Part shown: positions 8,451 through 17,162 of the stretch, piece by piece | How positions within the stretch are numbered: position 1 is the first letter of the stretch | Layout: each line of letters starts with the position of its first letter | Assembly: GCF_002001205.1 (NCBI RefSeq) | Contig: NZ_MUNZ01000061.1 | Span: forward strand, 1 to 59,222 | Direction: 5' to 3' | Length of the DNA stretch: 59,222 bases | Source of the DNA: Hydrogenophaga sp. A37 | GTDB taxonomy: Bacteria > Pseudomonadota > Gammaproteobacteria > Burkholderiales > Burkholderiaceae_C | The notes under the pieces: model-generated | What the model saw: only the letters and a program-made list of their open reading frames with translations | Told to the model about the DNA's origin: nothing | The model's database searches: none | Made by a program: the position numbers and the translations under genes

Positions 8451-8595
8451 GCGGCCATGGCAAGGTGCGGCGCGGAGGGCCTTGCAGGGCACTTCTCTGA
8501 GCGTCCCGTTCAAGGCAGAAACACCACGGAAGACAGTGCGCTGAACACCACTGCCGCCGCCGTGTTCGGCCGCCCGCTCGACCGCTTCATCGCCT

Positions 8596-11196
8596 TCACA
8601 CGCCGCTCCACGGCAGCATGCGCGGCAGCAGCAGGCCGGCCGCACCCTCGAGTGCGGCATACATGAAGAGGATGCGCAGCGCCTCCAGGGTCTTGTTGGC
8701 CGGGGCCGGCGCCAGGCCGCTCATCCAACGTGCCAGGTAGTAGCAGGCCGACAGCACGACCGCCGCGACGATGGTGCAATGCCAGGCCAACAGGGCATGG
8801 ATCGCCGCGCCTTGCCCGCTGGCATCGCCGCGCAGCCCGGCGTGCCACCAATCGAGACCGTCCACCACCAGCGCGGCCACGAGGCACACCATGCTCAGCG
8901 TCATTGCCGCGGCGCTGAGCCCGCTGCCGCGCTTGAACTTCGCCATCAGCGGCCGGGCCGCAAAGGCCAGGCCTGCCGCTGCACCCAGCAGCAACAGGCC
9001 GGGCAGCAGCGCGCCGCGCGGCGCAGCGACCGTCCACCCGTCGGGGTGGGCGCCGAACAGGTAAAGGTATGAAAACAGCGCCATCAGGAAGATCATTCCC
9101 AGCACGATGACCAGCAGCACCGCGGCCCACCAGCCGTGCGATGTTGGGCCGGTCACATAGGTCGGCAGCAGGATGCCCGCGCCTGCGTCGACCTGCTTCT
9201 GCGGCAGGTGGCGGTCGTTGCTCCAGACCCAGCGCATCAGGCACACGACGGTCAGCACGCCGCAGATGCCGCTCAGTGCCAAGGCCTTCACCGTCAGCAG
9301 CAGGAAGAAGCCCGCGGTGAAGAGTGCCGCCAGCAGCGGCCACCAGGAGGGCCCGGGCATGATCTGCACGTACTGCGGCTCCGCGCGCGAGCTGCTCGTG
9401 ATCAGCGTTTCGCGCGCGCCGGTGGCAGTGCCGGGCAGGAAGTAGCGCCCGGCCTCGACGTCCTCGCGCAGCCGGGCATCGGCCCACAAGGGCTCGAGGT
9501 CGCTGACGACAGGGATCGAACGCACCGCGTAGTTGCCGGTGGCCAGCCACTCCAGCGTGCCGCCCTGGTACACGTTGCGGGCGTTCCCCCCGACATTGGC
9601 TTGGCGGCCGTAACAGCGGATGGCGTCGATCAGGAACAGCAGCACCCCGGCCGCCATGATGAAGGCGCCCACGGTCGAGATGAGGTTGGGCAGCTCCCAG
9701 GCCCGGCCCGGCAGGTAGGTGTCGACGCGCCGCGGCATGCCCATCAGCCCGGTCAGGTGCATGGGCAGGAAGCAGACGTGCACGCCGACGAAATTGAGCC
9801 AGAAGACCCAGCGCCCTGTGCGTTCCGAGAGCTGCTGGCCGTTGATCATCGGCGTCCAGTAGTAGAGCCCGGCAAGCAGCGGGAACACCATGCCGCCGAT
9901 CAGCACGTAATGGAAGTGCGCGACGACGAAATAGCTGTCGTGGGCCTGGCCATCGAAAGCGACCAGGCCCACCATCACGCCCGTGAGGCCACCCATCACG
10001 AAGATGAGGATGCCGCCGACAAGAAACAGCGACGGCACGTTGCGCTGGACCTTGCCCGAGGCGAGCGTGGCGATCCACGCGAACACCTGGGCGCCGGCGG
10101 GAATCGCCACCGCCATGGACGCGGCCGAGAAATAGCCGGCCGACAGCCCGGGCAGGCCCACCGTGAACATGTGGTGGGCCCAGACCCCGAAGCTGATGAA
10201 ACCGGTGGCGATCAAGGCCAGCACGACGACCTCGTGGCCCACCAGCGGCTTCTGCGCGGCCGTGACGATCATGGTCGACAGCATGGCCGAGGCCGGGATG
10301 AAGATGATGTAGACGTCGGGGTGGCCGAAGAACCAGAACAGGTGCTGGTACAGCAGCGGGTCGCCGCCGCGCGTTGCGTCAAACAGCGGCCAGTTGAAGG
10401 CGCGCTCGAGTTCCAGCAGAAAGGTCACCATGATCATCGCCGGGAAGGCCAGGATGATCATCACGCCGAAGATCAGCACGGCCCAGGCGTAGACCGGCAT
10501 CTTCGAAAGCAGCATGCCCGGTGCGCGCGTGCGCAGCACGCCCACGATGAGCTCGATGGCGCCGGCAATCGCGCTGATCTCGATGAAGCCGATGCCCAGC
10601 AGCCAGAAGTCGGCGTTGATGCCCTTGGCGTAAACCCCGGAGCTGAGCGGCGGGTACATGAACCAGCCACCGCTGGGCGCCAGGCTGAAGAAGATCGAAC
10701 AGAAGAAGACGACTCCACCGATCAGGTAGGCCCAGTACGAGTATGCCGACAGCCGCGGGAACGGCAGGTCGCGCGCCGCAATCATCTGCGGCAAGAGCAG
10801 CACCGCGATGGCCTCGACGGCCGGCACGGCGAACAGGAACATCATCACCGAGCCGTGCATCGTGAACAGCTGGTGGTAAGTCTCCTGCGGCACCACGCCC
10901 GCCAGCGGCGCGGCCAGTTGCACCCGCATCACCAGCGCCAGGATGCCGGCGGCGACGAAGAAGCCGAAGGCCGTGACGATGTACAGGAAGCCGATGAAGT
11001 TGTTATTGACGGCGCTGAAGGCGCGCCACCCTGTGGGCGTTTCCCAGACCTTTTTCAGGGTGTCCAACTCTTCGGGCGGCCTGTCGCCTTGGGTGGGAAA
11101 ACGTTCGTAGAGCCGCGCGTCGAAGCCGGTCTCCGACGGCGCAGCCGCTGCGTCGGCGACAGCACCCACCACGCCCGGGGGAACGCTGCGGCTCAC
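8596..11196 (-). CDS. ctaD: Cytochrome c oxidase subunit I fused to a subunit III domain (caa3 type)
   Basis: 866 residues. The subunit I part has the heme a His in TMHGSVMMF, the CuB ligands in GHPDVY and WAHHMF, and the heme a/a3 pair in HFHYVLIGG. After about residue 590 a further block of membrane helices (FLMALFSYLYLFG, LLAWHCTIV) corresponds to subunit III, a fusion also known from caa3 oxidases. The Glu of GHPEVY, the proton-channel gate in A1 oxidases, is Asp here (GHPDVY). The start is GTG at 11196, overlapping the stop of coxB (GTGA); there is no in-frame ATG at the right place. The longer upstream frame is antisense or out-of-frame noise over coxB. Confidence 0.93.
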   Translation of the reverse strand: MSRSVPPGVVGAVADAAAAPSETGFDARLYERFPTQGDRPPEELDTLKKVWETPTGWRAFSAVNNNFIGFLYIVTAFGFFVAAGILALVMRVQLAAPLAGVVPQETYHQLFTMHGSVMMFLFAVPAVEAIAVLLLPQMIAARDLPFPRLSAYSYWAYLIGGVVFFCSIFFSLAPSGGWFMYPPLSSGVYAKGINADFWLLGIGFIEISAIAGAIELIVGVLRTRAPGMLLSKMPVYAWAVLIFGVMIILAFPAMIMVTFLLELERAFNWPLFDATRGGDPLLYQHLFWFFGHPDVYIIFIPASAMLSTMIVTAAQKPLVGHEVVVLALIATGFISFGVWAHHMFTVGLPGLSAGYFSAASMAVAIPAGAQVFAWIATLASGKVQRNVPSLFLVGGILIFVMGGLTGVMVGLVAFDGQAHDSYFVVAHFHYVLIGGMVFPLLAGLYYWTPMINGQQLSERTGRWVFWLNFVGVHVCFLPMHLTGLMGMPRRVDTYLPGRAWELPNLISTVGAFIMAAGVLLFLIDAIRCYGRQANVGGNARNVYQGGTLEWLATGNYAVRSIPVVSDLEPLWADARLREDVEAGRYFLPGTATGARETLITSSSRAEPQYVQIMPGPSWWPLLAALFTAGFFLLLTVKALALSGICGVLTVVCLMRWVWSNDRHLPQKQVDAGAGILLPTYVTGPTSHGWWAAVLLVIVLGMIFLMALFSYLYLFGAHPDGWTVAAPRGALLPGLLLLGAAAGLAFAARPLMAKFKRGSGLSAAAMTLSMVCLVAALVVDGLDWWHAGLRGDASGQGAAIHALLAWHCTIVAAVVLSACYYLARWMSGLAPAPANKTLEALRILFMYAALEGAAGLLLPRMLPWSGV

Positions 11197-12185
11197 TTCA
11201 ACGACTCCATGTACGCGGCCAGCGCGTTGAGCTCTGCGGCCTGCAGCGAGCGGTAGGCAGGCATGCGGTTGTTGGGCTTGATCGACTGGCTGTCGCCGAT
11301 CCAGCCGATCAGCGTGCCGCGGTTGTTCGGCAGGATGCCGGCGCCCAGCGACTGACGCGAACCGACGTGCGTCAGGTCGGGACCCGACAAGCCCTGCGCG
11401 GTGGTGCCGGCGACGCGGTGGCACGCAGCGCAGCCGACCTCACCGAAGAGCTGGCGGCCGCGTTGCACCTCGTCGTGGGCGGCTGCCGCGGCCGGGGCGG
11501 GCTGGGCTTGCTGGCGCGCCAGCCGCGCATCGCGCCAGCGTTGCCATTCGGCAGGTTCATGGGCCACGACCACGAAGCCCATCAGCGAATGCGCCCCGCC
11601 GCAGAACTCGGCGCATTGCCCGCCGTAGACGCCCGCCTGGTCGGCCTGCAGCTTGAGCCGGTTGGTGCGGCCGGGGATCATGTCCATCTTGCCGCCGAGC
11701 TTGGGCACCCAGAAGCTGTGGATCACGTCTTCGGACACCATGTCGACGACCACAGGGCGGCCGACCGGGATGTGCAGTTCGTTGGCATCGGCATGGAGCT
11801 CCTTGCCCGCCGCATCGAGGTAGGACACGCGCCACCAGTAGATGTTGCCGGACACGCGCATGCGCAACTCGTCGCCCTGGATCGTCGTCATCCCGGCGAC
11901 CATCACCGTGCCCCAGGCCAGCAGCACCAACAGCACGCCGGACGGGACGATCAGCCCGAACCACTTGACGACACCCTCGCCACCGAGCCTGGCGCGCAGT
12001 TCATCGCTGCCGTACAGCGCCACCCACAAGGCCGCGCAGACCAGTACGAAGATCAGCGTGAACAGCGCGATCAGCACCCAGGCCAGCGTGGTGACCGTGT
12101 TCGAGAACGGGCCGTGCGGATCGAGCACCGGCGGCGGCCAGCCGCTCAAGGCCTCAGCGAGGCTGGAGGAGATAGGCTGTGACAT
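11193..12185 (-). CDS. coxB: Cytochrome c oxidase subunit II with C-terminal cytochrome c domain
   Basis: 330 residues. Two N-terminal membrane helices (about 28-50 and 75-100), then a periplasmic cupredoxin domain with the CuA site CAEFCGGAHSLM (about 187-198), then a class I cytochrome c domain with CAACH (about 248-252) and a likely Met ligand in NNRMPAY. This is the caa3 layout, in which subunit II carries its own electron-entry heme. The gene starts inside the upstream cytochrome gene (32-base overlap) and its stop overlaps the ctaD start, so the three are coupled. Confidence 0.95.
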   Translation of the reverse strand: MSQPISSSLAEALSGWPPPVLDPHGPFSNTVTTLAWVLIALFTLIFVLVCAALWVALYGSDELRARLGGEGVVKWFGLIVPSGVLLVLLAWGTVMVAGMTTIQGDELRMRVSGNIYWWRVSYLDAAGKELHADANELHIPVGRPVVVDMVSEDVIHSFWVPKLGGKMDMIPGRTNRLKLQADQAGVYGGQCAEFCGGAHSLMGFVVVAHEPAEWQRWRDARLARQQAQPAPAAAAAHDEVQRGRQLFGEVGCAACHRVAGTTAQGLSGPDLTHVGSRQSLGAGILPNNRGTLIGWIGDSQSIKPNNRMPAYRSLQAAELNALAAYMESLK

Positions 12186-12567
12186 CGCGGGCTTCCTGAT
12201 CGGTCATCACCATGGCCGGCATGGCCGTCCCGGGCACCAGTGCCGGGGCGTTTCTCACGAACTGCATCAACACGCCGGGCTGGTTGGGCAGCCGTCCGGC
12301 GATCAGGCCCTGGCGCCCGAAGCCTTCCAGTGACGGCCCGAGTCCGCCGCGCGGCCAGGTCACGTCGGGGAAGGTGTGGCAGGCCACACAGCCCTTGTCG
12401 GCCACGAGCTGCCGACCGTTTGCAGGGCTGGCATCGCCCAGCGTCGGTGTGCGGTCGGGCGGGCCATCGCAGGCCACGAGGCTGAGGCAGGCCAGCATCA
12501 GCCACCGGCCGGAATTGCCCCCGCAACCACCGCCGGATTTTTGCCTGAACGATGATCTGGTTTCCAT
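12154..12567 (-). CDS. Monoheme c-type cytochrome lipoprotein
   Basis: 137 residues. A hydrophobic segment ends in a lipobox (LSLVAC, Cys near residue 33), followed by a cytochrome c domain with CVACH and a Met ligand in GTAMPAMVM. It probably feeds electrons to the CuA/heme c subunit. It is first in the coxB-ctaD transcription unit and overlaps coxB by 32 bases. The assigned ATG (12567) shares its bases with the start of the divergent diheme cytochrome (CATG, 12565-12568); a later start at 12501 is possible. Confidence 0.88.
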   Translation of the reverse strand: METRSSFRQKSGGGCGGNSGRWLMLACLSLVACDGPPDRTPTLGDASPANGRQLVADKGCVACHTFPDVTWPRGGLGPSLEGFGRQGLIAGRLPNQPGVLMQFVRNAPALVPGTAMPAMVMTDQEARDVTAYLLQPR

Positions 12568-13252
12568 GCGACATCCGTCATTGCTGAATCAGCACCGGCC
12601 CGCGTACCGCGGTGGGCTGTTGCTGGCCTGGTGCGCCATGGGGTTGGCGACGGCGTGCACCGATCGCACCACCAGCAGCGACGACCGCTGGGGCCGCGGT
12701 GGCGAGCTGATCGCGATGAGCGGTGGCGAAGGCGGCGCGCGCTACGCCTGCGCCACCTGCCACGGCGTGCGTGGCGAGGGCAATGGTTTCGATGCGCCGC
12801 GCCTGGCCGGGCTGCCGGCGGGCTACCTGCAGAAGCAGATGGAAGACTACGCCGCGGGCTTGCGGCCGCACGAGGTGATGCGCGACGTGGCGCGCTTTCT
12901 CGACAGCCACGAACGCGTGCGGGTGGCCAACCATTACGCCGCCCTGCCGCCGCAGGCCTTGCCGCCCGCCACACACGAAGCCATCGACGCGGCGACCCCG
13001 GGGCTGTACGCCCGTGCATGTCAGCAGTGCCATGGCGTCGAAGGGGTCGGCACCGCGAACGGGCCGCCGTTGAACGCCCAGCCGGCCTTCTACCTGACCC
13101 AGCAACTGCAGGACTGGCAGGTGTCGAAGCGGCGCAATGACGGCAGTCATGTGATGTTGAAGGTGGCGCAGCAGCTCCAGCCCGAGGCGCTCAGGCAGTT
13201 GAGCCTTTATCTGGCGCAGATCCCACCACGCCGGGCACTTGCGGACCGTTGA
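12566..13252 (+). CDS. Diheme cytochrome c lipoprotein (cytochrome c4-like), embedded opposite to its neighbours
   Basis: 228 residues. The N-terminus MRHPSLL...LLLAWCAMGLATAC is a lipoprotein signal. Two heme sites follow, CATCHG and CQQCHG, each at the start of a c-type domain, as in cytochrome c4. The gene runs on the plus strand between minus-strand genes: its start codon overlaps the start of the neighbouring cytochrome by 2 bases, and its end overlaps the cytochrome b561 gene by 62 bases. There is therefore no room for a separate promoter. It may shuttle electrons between the b561 protein and the oxidase; that is inference. Confidence 0.88.
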   Translation: MRHPSLLNQHRPAYRGGLLLAWCAMGLATACTDRTTSSDDRWGRGGELIAMSGGEGGARYACATCHGVRGEGNGFDAPRLAGLPAGYLQKQMEDYAAGLRPHEVMRDVARFLDSHERVRVANHYAALPPQALPPATHEAIDAATPGLYARACQQCHGVEGVGTANGPPLNAQPAFYLTQQLQDWQVSKRRNDGSHVMLKVAQQLQPEALRQLSLYLAQIPPRRALADR

Positions 13253-13838
13253 GATCGAACATCGAAGGCAGGACCTTGTCCCGCTTGACCAGGTAGTGCA
13301 GCACGGCTGCGCCGGCATGGCCCGGAATGGCCAGCGCCGTGATCCAGACGATCCAGACATGCGCCGTCGCGGCCCCCTGCATCAGGCGGTGCTGCAGGCC
13401 CTCTGACAACTGGTCGAAGGGCAGGTTGGGAAACGGCACCACCCCCGCAATCGACAACGGCAGGTCGCTGGGCAGCGTGGACCACATGACCCAGCCGCTG
13501 ATCGGCAACGCGAAAAAACTGAAATAGAACCAAGCTTGCAGCATGCGGCTGGCCTTGCCCGCCAACGAGGCCTCGTCCACGTTGTCCGGGGCGCCGAGCT
13601 GGCTGCGCCAGAAGAAGCGCAGCGTGCCCAGCAGCATGATCGTCAGGCCGACCTCGGTGTGGATCTGGTAGCCGACGTGCTTGTCGCCCCCCACCGGTTG
13701 CCAGCCCAGGTACCAGCCATGGGCCAGCTGGAAGAGCATCAGCGCCGCCATGACCCAGTGGAAAGCGACGCCAATCGGCGAGTACAGGCCGCGCCGGTGG
13801 TAGCCCTCGGCCCATTCGATGGCGGCAATCAGGTTCAT
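13191..13838 (-). CDS. Cytochrome b561-type membrane protein
   Basis: 215 residues with four helices. Histidines suited to bis-His heme b ligation occur in VAFHWVMAALMLFQLAHGWYLG, in the IHTEVGLTIMLLG helix, and in ATAHVWIVW plus PGHAGAAVLHYL. It matches the prokaryotic cytochrome b561 family, which moves electrons from quinol or to periplasmic carriers. The ATG (13838) overlaps the ctaG stop (ATGA). Its 3' end overlaps the convergent diheme cytochrome by 62 bases. Confidence 0.9.
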   Translation of the reverse strand: MNLIAAIEWAEGYHRRGLYSPIGVAFHWVMAALMLFQLAHGWYLGWQPVGGDKHVGYQIHTEVGLTIMLLGTLRFFWRSQLGAPDNVDEASLAGKASRMLQAWFYFSFFALPISGWVMWSTLPSDLPLSIAGVVPFPNLPFDQLSEGLQHRLMQGAATAHVWIVWITALAIPGHAGAAVLHYLVKRDKVLPSMFDLNGPQVPGVVGSAPDKGSTA

Positions 13839-14599
13839 GCCGCCTCGACCCGCCAGCCACGCGCACGTTCGGCGTCCATCCAGCGCCAGCCGATCCACAT
13901 CGCCGCGGCCAGGTAGGCGATGCTGCCCGGCGCCCACATCAAGATGCCGGCCAGTTGCTGGTCTTGCAGGGGCGAGACACCCCAGCTCAGCGCCGACGCG
14001 AAGTGCGGGGCATACAGCGGCCGCCCTGCGAAGGTGATCAAGGCGCCCAGCAGCCCCATCGACACCGTCGTGGCCAGGATGGCGCCCATCGCGGCGACCG
14101 CGCCGGCCCCACGCACCGCGACCCAGAAGGCCACCGCGCTGGCCAGCAGGGTGAATTGCATCAGCGCGTAGATACCGTCCGACGACAGGGCGGCCGCATA
14201 GGGCGCCGGCGCATGCCAGGTCCAGATGGTTACCGCGGCGACGGCCGTGGCGCTCCACAGCGACATCGGCAGACGCCGCAGCCAGGGCGCCAACCCGAAC
14301 GCCAGCAACGGCGCCATCACCAGCACCAGCGCGATGTGATGGACCACCCGCACGGTGAAGAATGCCGAGCTCAGGGCACACAGCGGTGACACGTAGAGCA
14401 CGACCGTGAGCGCCCACGCAGCACGCAGGCTCAGCAGCCGACTGCGCGTGAGGTCGGGACCCACGGACACGCGCCACAGCGCCAGGGCCAGCAGCAGCAG
14501 GCCAGCGCCGAGCACCGGGTCCAGGTTCCAGCGGCTCAGCCAGATCTCTGGGCCGGGCGCCTCGCCGCAGTAGGGGACCCACCGCCTGAGTTCATCCAT
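13835..14599 (-). CDS. ctaG: CtaG-family (caa3 type) cytochrome oxidase assembly factor
   Basis: 254 residues with seven helices. Family features include the early WNLDP segment, VVHHIALVLVMAPLLAFG, WHAP and the C-terminal DQQLAGILMW. This is the Bacillus-type CtaG, which assists CuB/caa3 assembly and is unrelated to Cox11. A very strong ribosome site (GGAGGA) precedes the ATG. It opens the minus-strand run ctaG-cytochrome b561. The 140 bases upstream (14600-14739) hold its promoter region; no consensus boxes stood out. Confidence 0.88.
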   Translation of the reverse strand: MDELRRWVPYCGEAPGPEIWLSRWNLDPVLGAGLLLLALALWRVSVGPDLTRSRLLSLRAAWALTVVLYVSPLCALSSAFFTVRVVHHIALVLVMAPLLAFGLAPWLRRLPMSLWSATAVAAVTIWTWHAPAPYAAALSSDGIYALMQFTLLASAVAFWVAVRGAGAVAAMGAILATTVSMGLLGALITFAGRPLYAPHFASALSWGVSPLQDQQLAGILMWAPGSIAYLAAAMWIGWRWMDAERARGWRVEAA

Positions 14600-14739
14600 G
14601 GCTGTTCCTCCAATGGGGGTGCGAGCCCGGCCCGGGCGGCGACCCCATGTGCATCACACCACGGAGAGAGATGGCGCACTGTTCGGTGGCGAACAGATGT
14701 TTGCCCAACCATCGCAGGGTCGTCGACGCCTGCCTGGGT

Positions 14740-15783
14740 TCAATGCTGCGATCGGATGGCAGCCTGCTCAGGGAAGGTGTCTCCAAAGAGCTGTAGCGCC
14801 GGGCCGTTCAAGGCATTGAGCAGCTCTCTGGGCTCGACCGCTTGTGCCACGGTCAGTGCGCCACTGCGCTGATACGACGGATCCATCAATCGCCACGCGA
14901 GCTCGGTCACGATCGGGGCCGTCACGGCATAGATGTCTTGCCCTCGAACGCCTGCAGACCGGATGGATCCGCCTTGGGTGAGGCGCACCACCAGTTCGAA
15001 TCGCTGGGCCGAGCGCCCCAGTTCGTCGGTCGCCACGGGAGACGGCGTCGACGCATCACGGATATCGGCCAGCGCCGAGCGGTTGAGCAGCGAGCGCACT
15101 TCTCTGACCTGGAGGTGGTGGGCCAGCGTGATGATCTCGCTGAAGGGCATTTCAACCATGGCCTGTCTGCCCAATGGCGGTGAGAACGTCCAGTCCTGTG
15201 CTTCATTCGAGGGTTGAAACGGTGACAAACGGCCGTCCTTCACGACCACGCGCGGAGCCTTGTTGCGCTCACCGGTTTTGCGCGTTCCCTCCGTGGGCCA
15301 CCAGTGATCGAGACCGATGGCAATCGTGATCTCGTCAATGGTCCCCTCGCTTCCCAGCGCGCTGGCCAGAAGGTCGGCCAGTCCGCCATAGAAGGCCGCC
15401 GCGGGCACCACCACACGACCGGCTTGACGTGCTGGCTCGTCGAGCTCAGCCAACGTGGATTGCGCGCTCGGCTGCTCTGCCGTGACGTCGATGTAGTGGC
15501 ACTTGGCGTTCAGCGCCGCACGCGCCACTGCCGCGGCAGTGTCCAGAAACGGGCCCGCGCAGTTGATGACGACCTGGCAGCCCGCAAATGCCTGCTCAAG
15601 GCTGTTCAGATCATCCATCGCTGCGGTGCGGCGAACGACGTGGGGCAGCAAGGCGTCCAGTCGCGCGGCGTCGCGCCCGACAGCGACGACCGACAACCCT
15701 CGGCGCAACAACGCTTGAACAACGAATTGACCCGTGTGACCCGTGGCACCAACCACCGCGACGCACTTGTTGACGACATTCAT
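14740..15783 (-). CDS. Saccharopine dehydrogenase-like NAD(P)-binding oxidoreductase
   Basis: 347 residues. An N-terminal Rossmann fold with VAVVGATGHTGQFVVQALLRRG, then INCAGPFLDT and YIDVTAE, is the pattern of saccharopine-dehydrogenase-like or trans-acting-enoyl-reductase-like proteins. No saccharopine-specific residues could be assigned, and the context does not suggest lysine metabolism. The gene diverges from a TetR gene across a 64-base region with two operator copies, so it is almost certainly the regulated target. Substrate unknown. Confidence 0.85.
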   Translation of the reverse strand: MNVVNKCVAVVGATGHTGQFVVQALLRRGLSVVAVGRDAARLDALLPHVVRRTAAMDDLNSLEQAFAGCQVVINCAGPFLDTAAAVARAALNAKCHYIDVTAEQPSAQSTLAELDEPARQAGRVVVPAAAFYGGLADLLASALGSEGTIDEITIAIGLDHWWPTEGTRKTGERNKAPRVVVKDGRLSPFQPSNEAQDWTFSPPLGRQAMVEMPFSEIITLAHHLQVREVRSLLNRSALADIRDASTPSPVATDELGRSAQRFELVVRLTQGGSIRSAGVRGQDIYAVTAPIVTELAWRLMDPSYQRSGALTVAQAVEPRELLNALNGPALQLFGDTFPEQAAIRSQH

Positions 15784-15801
15784 GAGAAGCTCCTTAAAAA
15801 A

Positions 15802-15847
15802 GATACAGACCTGTCTGTAGTTCTTAGATTACAGACAGGTCTGTATC
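15802..15847. promoter_or_regulatory. Double TetR-type operator between divergent genes
   Basis: Two 16-base sites, TACAGACCTGTCTGTA (15804-15819) and TACAGACAGGTCTGTA (15830-15845), are each a near palindrome (TACAGA-N4-TCTGTA) and are exact reverse complements of each other, separated by 10 bases. With one flanking T/A and C/G pair they form a larger perfect inverted repeat. The right site ends 2 bases before the TetR start codon, so bound repressor would block its own transcription as well as that of the dehydrogenase. Confidence 0.9.
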
Positions 15848-16540
15848 ATGTCAAGCATGAAAACAAAACCTGTTTCGCTGCGCACTGGAGACGGATTGCG
15901 CACAGAACGCCCCAGCGGGGCGCCGAGGCGTCGACTCATCGCCCAAGCTGAAGGCACTTCGGCGGCCGAGCCGGCGCTCGATGTCCGCGACCGCATTCTG
16001 GAAACCGCTTCTCGCCTGTTCTATGAACGCGGCGTCCGAGCGGTCGGCGTCGATCTGGTCGTGCTGGAGGCCGCCGTGGCAAAAACCAGCCTGTACCGGT
16101 ACTTCCCGACCAAGGACGATCTCATCGTCGCGTTCCTGGAGAAGGAAGACATCGAGTTCTGGGCGCAGTGGAGCCGTGTTGCCGCGCAGTTCCCCGGCGA
16201 TCCCCTGGGGGAGCTGGATGCGCACATGCGCTGGATCGGCGAGCGCCTGGCCCGCTCCAACTACCGCGGCTGTCCTCAGATCAACGTGGCTGCCGAGTTC
16301 GCCGAGCAGGATCACCCCTCACGCCAGGTGTCACGGCGACACATGCATGATCTGCGCGAGCGCCTGCTGCACATTGCGCAGCAGCTGAAAGTTGCACAGC
16401 CCGACCAGCTCGCGGCCCAACTCGCCGTGTTCGTGAACGGCGCATTTGTGAGTTCAGGACTGCTCAACGCTGAAGAGGCAACGGCCGTGTTGCAAGCCGC
16501 GGTGAAAGCGTTGGTCGCTGGGGCACGCGGGGAAGCGTGA
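15848..16540 (+). CDS. TetR-family transcriptional repressor
   Basis: 230 residues. A disordered basic N-terminus of about 45 residues precedes the TetR HTH (RILETASRLFYERGVRAVGVDLVV...TSLYRYFPTKDDLIVAFL). The C-terminal ligand domain has the NYRGCPQINVAAEF segment of a common subfamily of dehydrogenase/hydrolase regulators. The start is uncertain: ATG 15848 directly abuts the operator and has no ribosome site, and ATG 15857 is equally bare, so a leaderless message is likely. Its 3' part was duplicated and lies as a fragment at 16934-17027. Confidence 0.92.
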   Translation: MSSMKTKPVSLRTGDGLRTERPSGAPRRRLIAQAEGTSAAEPALDVRDRILETASRLFYERGVRAVGVDLVVLEAAVAKTSLYRYFPTKDDLIVAFLEKEDIEFWAQWSRVAAQFPGDPLGELDAHMRWIGERLARSNYRGCPQINVAAEFAEQDHPSRQVSRRHMHDLRERLLHIAQQLKVAQPDQLAAQLAVFVNGAFVSSGLLNAEEATAVLQAAVKALVAGARGEA

Positions 16541-16565
16541 GCGCGGCGCTTCCCATCTGGAGGCC

Positions 16566-16880
16566 CTAGGTCGCGTCTCTGCCAGGCAGCTGAACGGGAG
16601 TTGCCGAATAGATGGCGATGCTCGGCGCCTCTGTGGCAAGACCTGCGAGGGCACGTGCAAAGGCTCTCGATGCAGGAACTTTGAAGTGCTCCCAAAGTGC
16701 CGCTTCACTTGACCACTGTTCCACGAACACAAGGCGTGACGGGTTTTCGGTGTCTTTGTGGACGGCATGCGCAATGCAACCTGGCTCCGCTCGTGATCGA
16801 TCAACGTGCGCTTGACTGAGAGCGAGAGCTTCTGACACACCACCTTCTTTCACGAGAACGCTGCCGAGTACGAGGATCAT
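16566..16880 (-). CDS. Antibiotic biosynthesis monooxygenase (ABM)-domain protein
   Basis: 104 residues forming a single ABM dimeric alpha/beta barrel: an N-terminal strand (MILVLGSVLVKEG), then RAEPGCIAHAVHKD and LVFVEQWSSEAALWEHFK, the signature of YgiN/putative quinol monooxygenase proteins. The start at 16880 begins exactly at the domain; the frame continues upstream across the hydrolase gene but that part is noise. It is convergent with TetR (25-base gap). Small cofactor-free oxygenases of this type often act on quinols or reactive aldehydes; the substrate is unknown. Confidence 0.88.
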   Translation of the reverse strand: MILVLGSVLVKEGGVSEALALSQAHVDRSRAEPGCIAHAVHKDTENPSRLVFVEQWSSEAALWEHFKVPASRAFARALAGLATEAPSIAIYSATPVQLPGRDAT

Positions 16881-16933
16881 TCGATGTGCTCCAAGTGGGG
16901 AAACGGTGATTCTGCGCTTGCGAGCGCTTCGAA

Positions 16934-17027
16934 CGATCAGCTCGCGGCCCAACTCGCCGTGTTTGTGAACGGGGTATTTGAGTTCGGGACTGCTCAACGC
17001 CGAAGAGGCAACGGCCGTGTTGCGAGC
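16934..17027 (+). pseudogene. Duplicated, frameshifted 3' fragment of the neighbouring TetR gene
   Basis: About 94 bases that match 16401-16495 of the intact TetR gene at roughly nine bases in ten, covering the codons for DQLAAQLAVFVNG to the AEEATAV region. A 2-base loss (tttgtgag to tttgag) breaks the frame after VFEF. No HTH part or start is present, so it cannot make a regulator. It lies just beyond the ABM gene, so that gene is bracketed by homologous sequence. Confidence 0.85.
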
Positions 17028-17162
17028 CCGCGCGGTGGCGAGCGGTGCGCCCAGTGTGCGATAGCGCACGGACCCCGTGCCGCAGGCGCCTAGCATCACG
17101 CGCATGCGCGCCATGCCCTTGTCGCCCACCTTGCTGCGCGCCCTTGAAGCAGGAGATTGCCC

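Noticed and set aside
9136..11256. A long plus-strand open frame (706 codons) opposite ctaD
   Set aside because: Its translation is low-complexity, rich in His, Arg, Gln and Asp, as expected from antisense reading of high-GC coding sequence; the minus strand holds all oxidase motifs.
14592..14786. A 64-codon minus-strand frame before ctaG
   Set aside because: Covers the ctaG promoter region, has no recognisable feature and no ribosome site; treated as noise.
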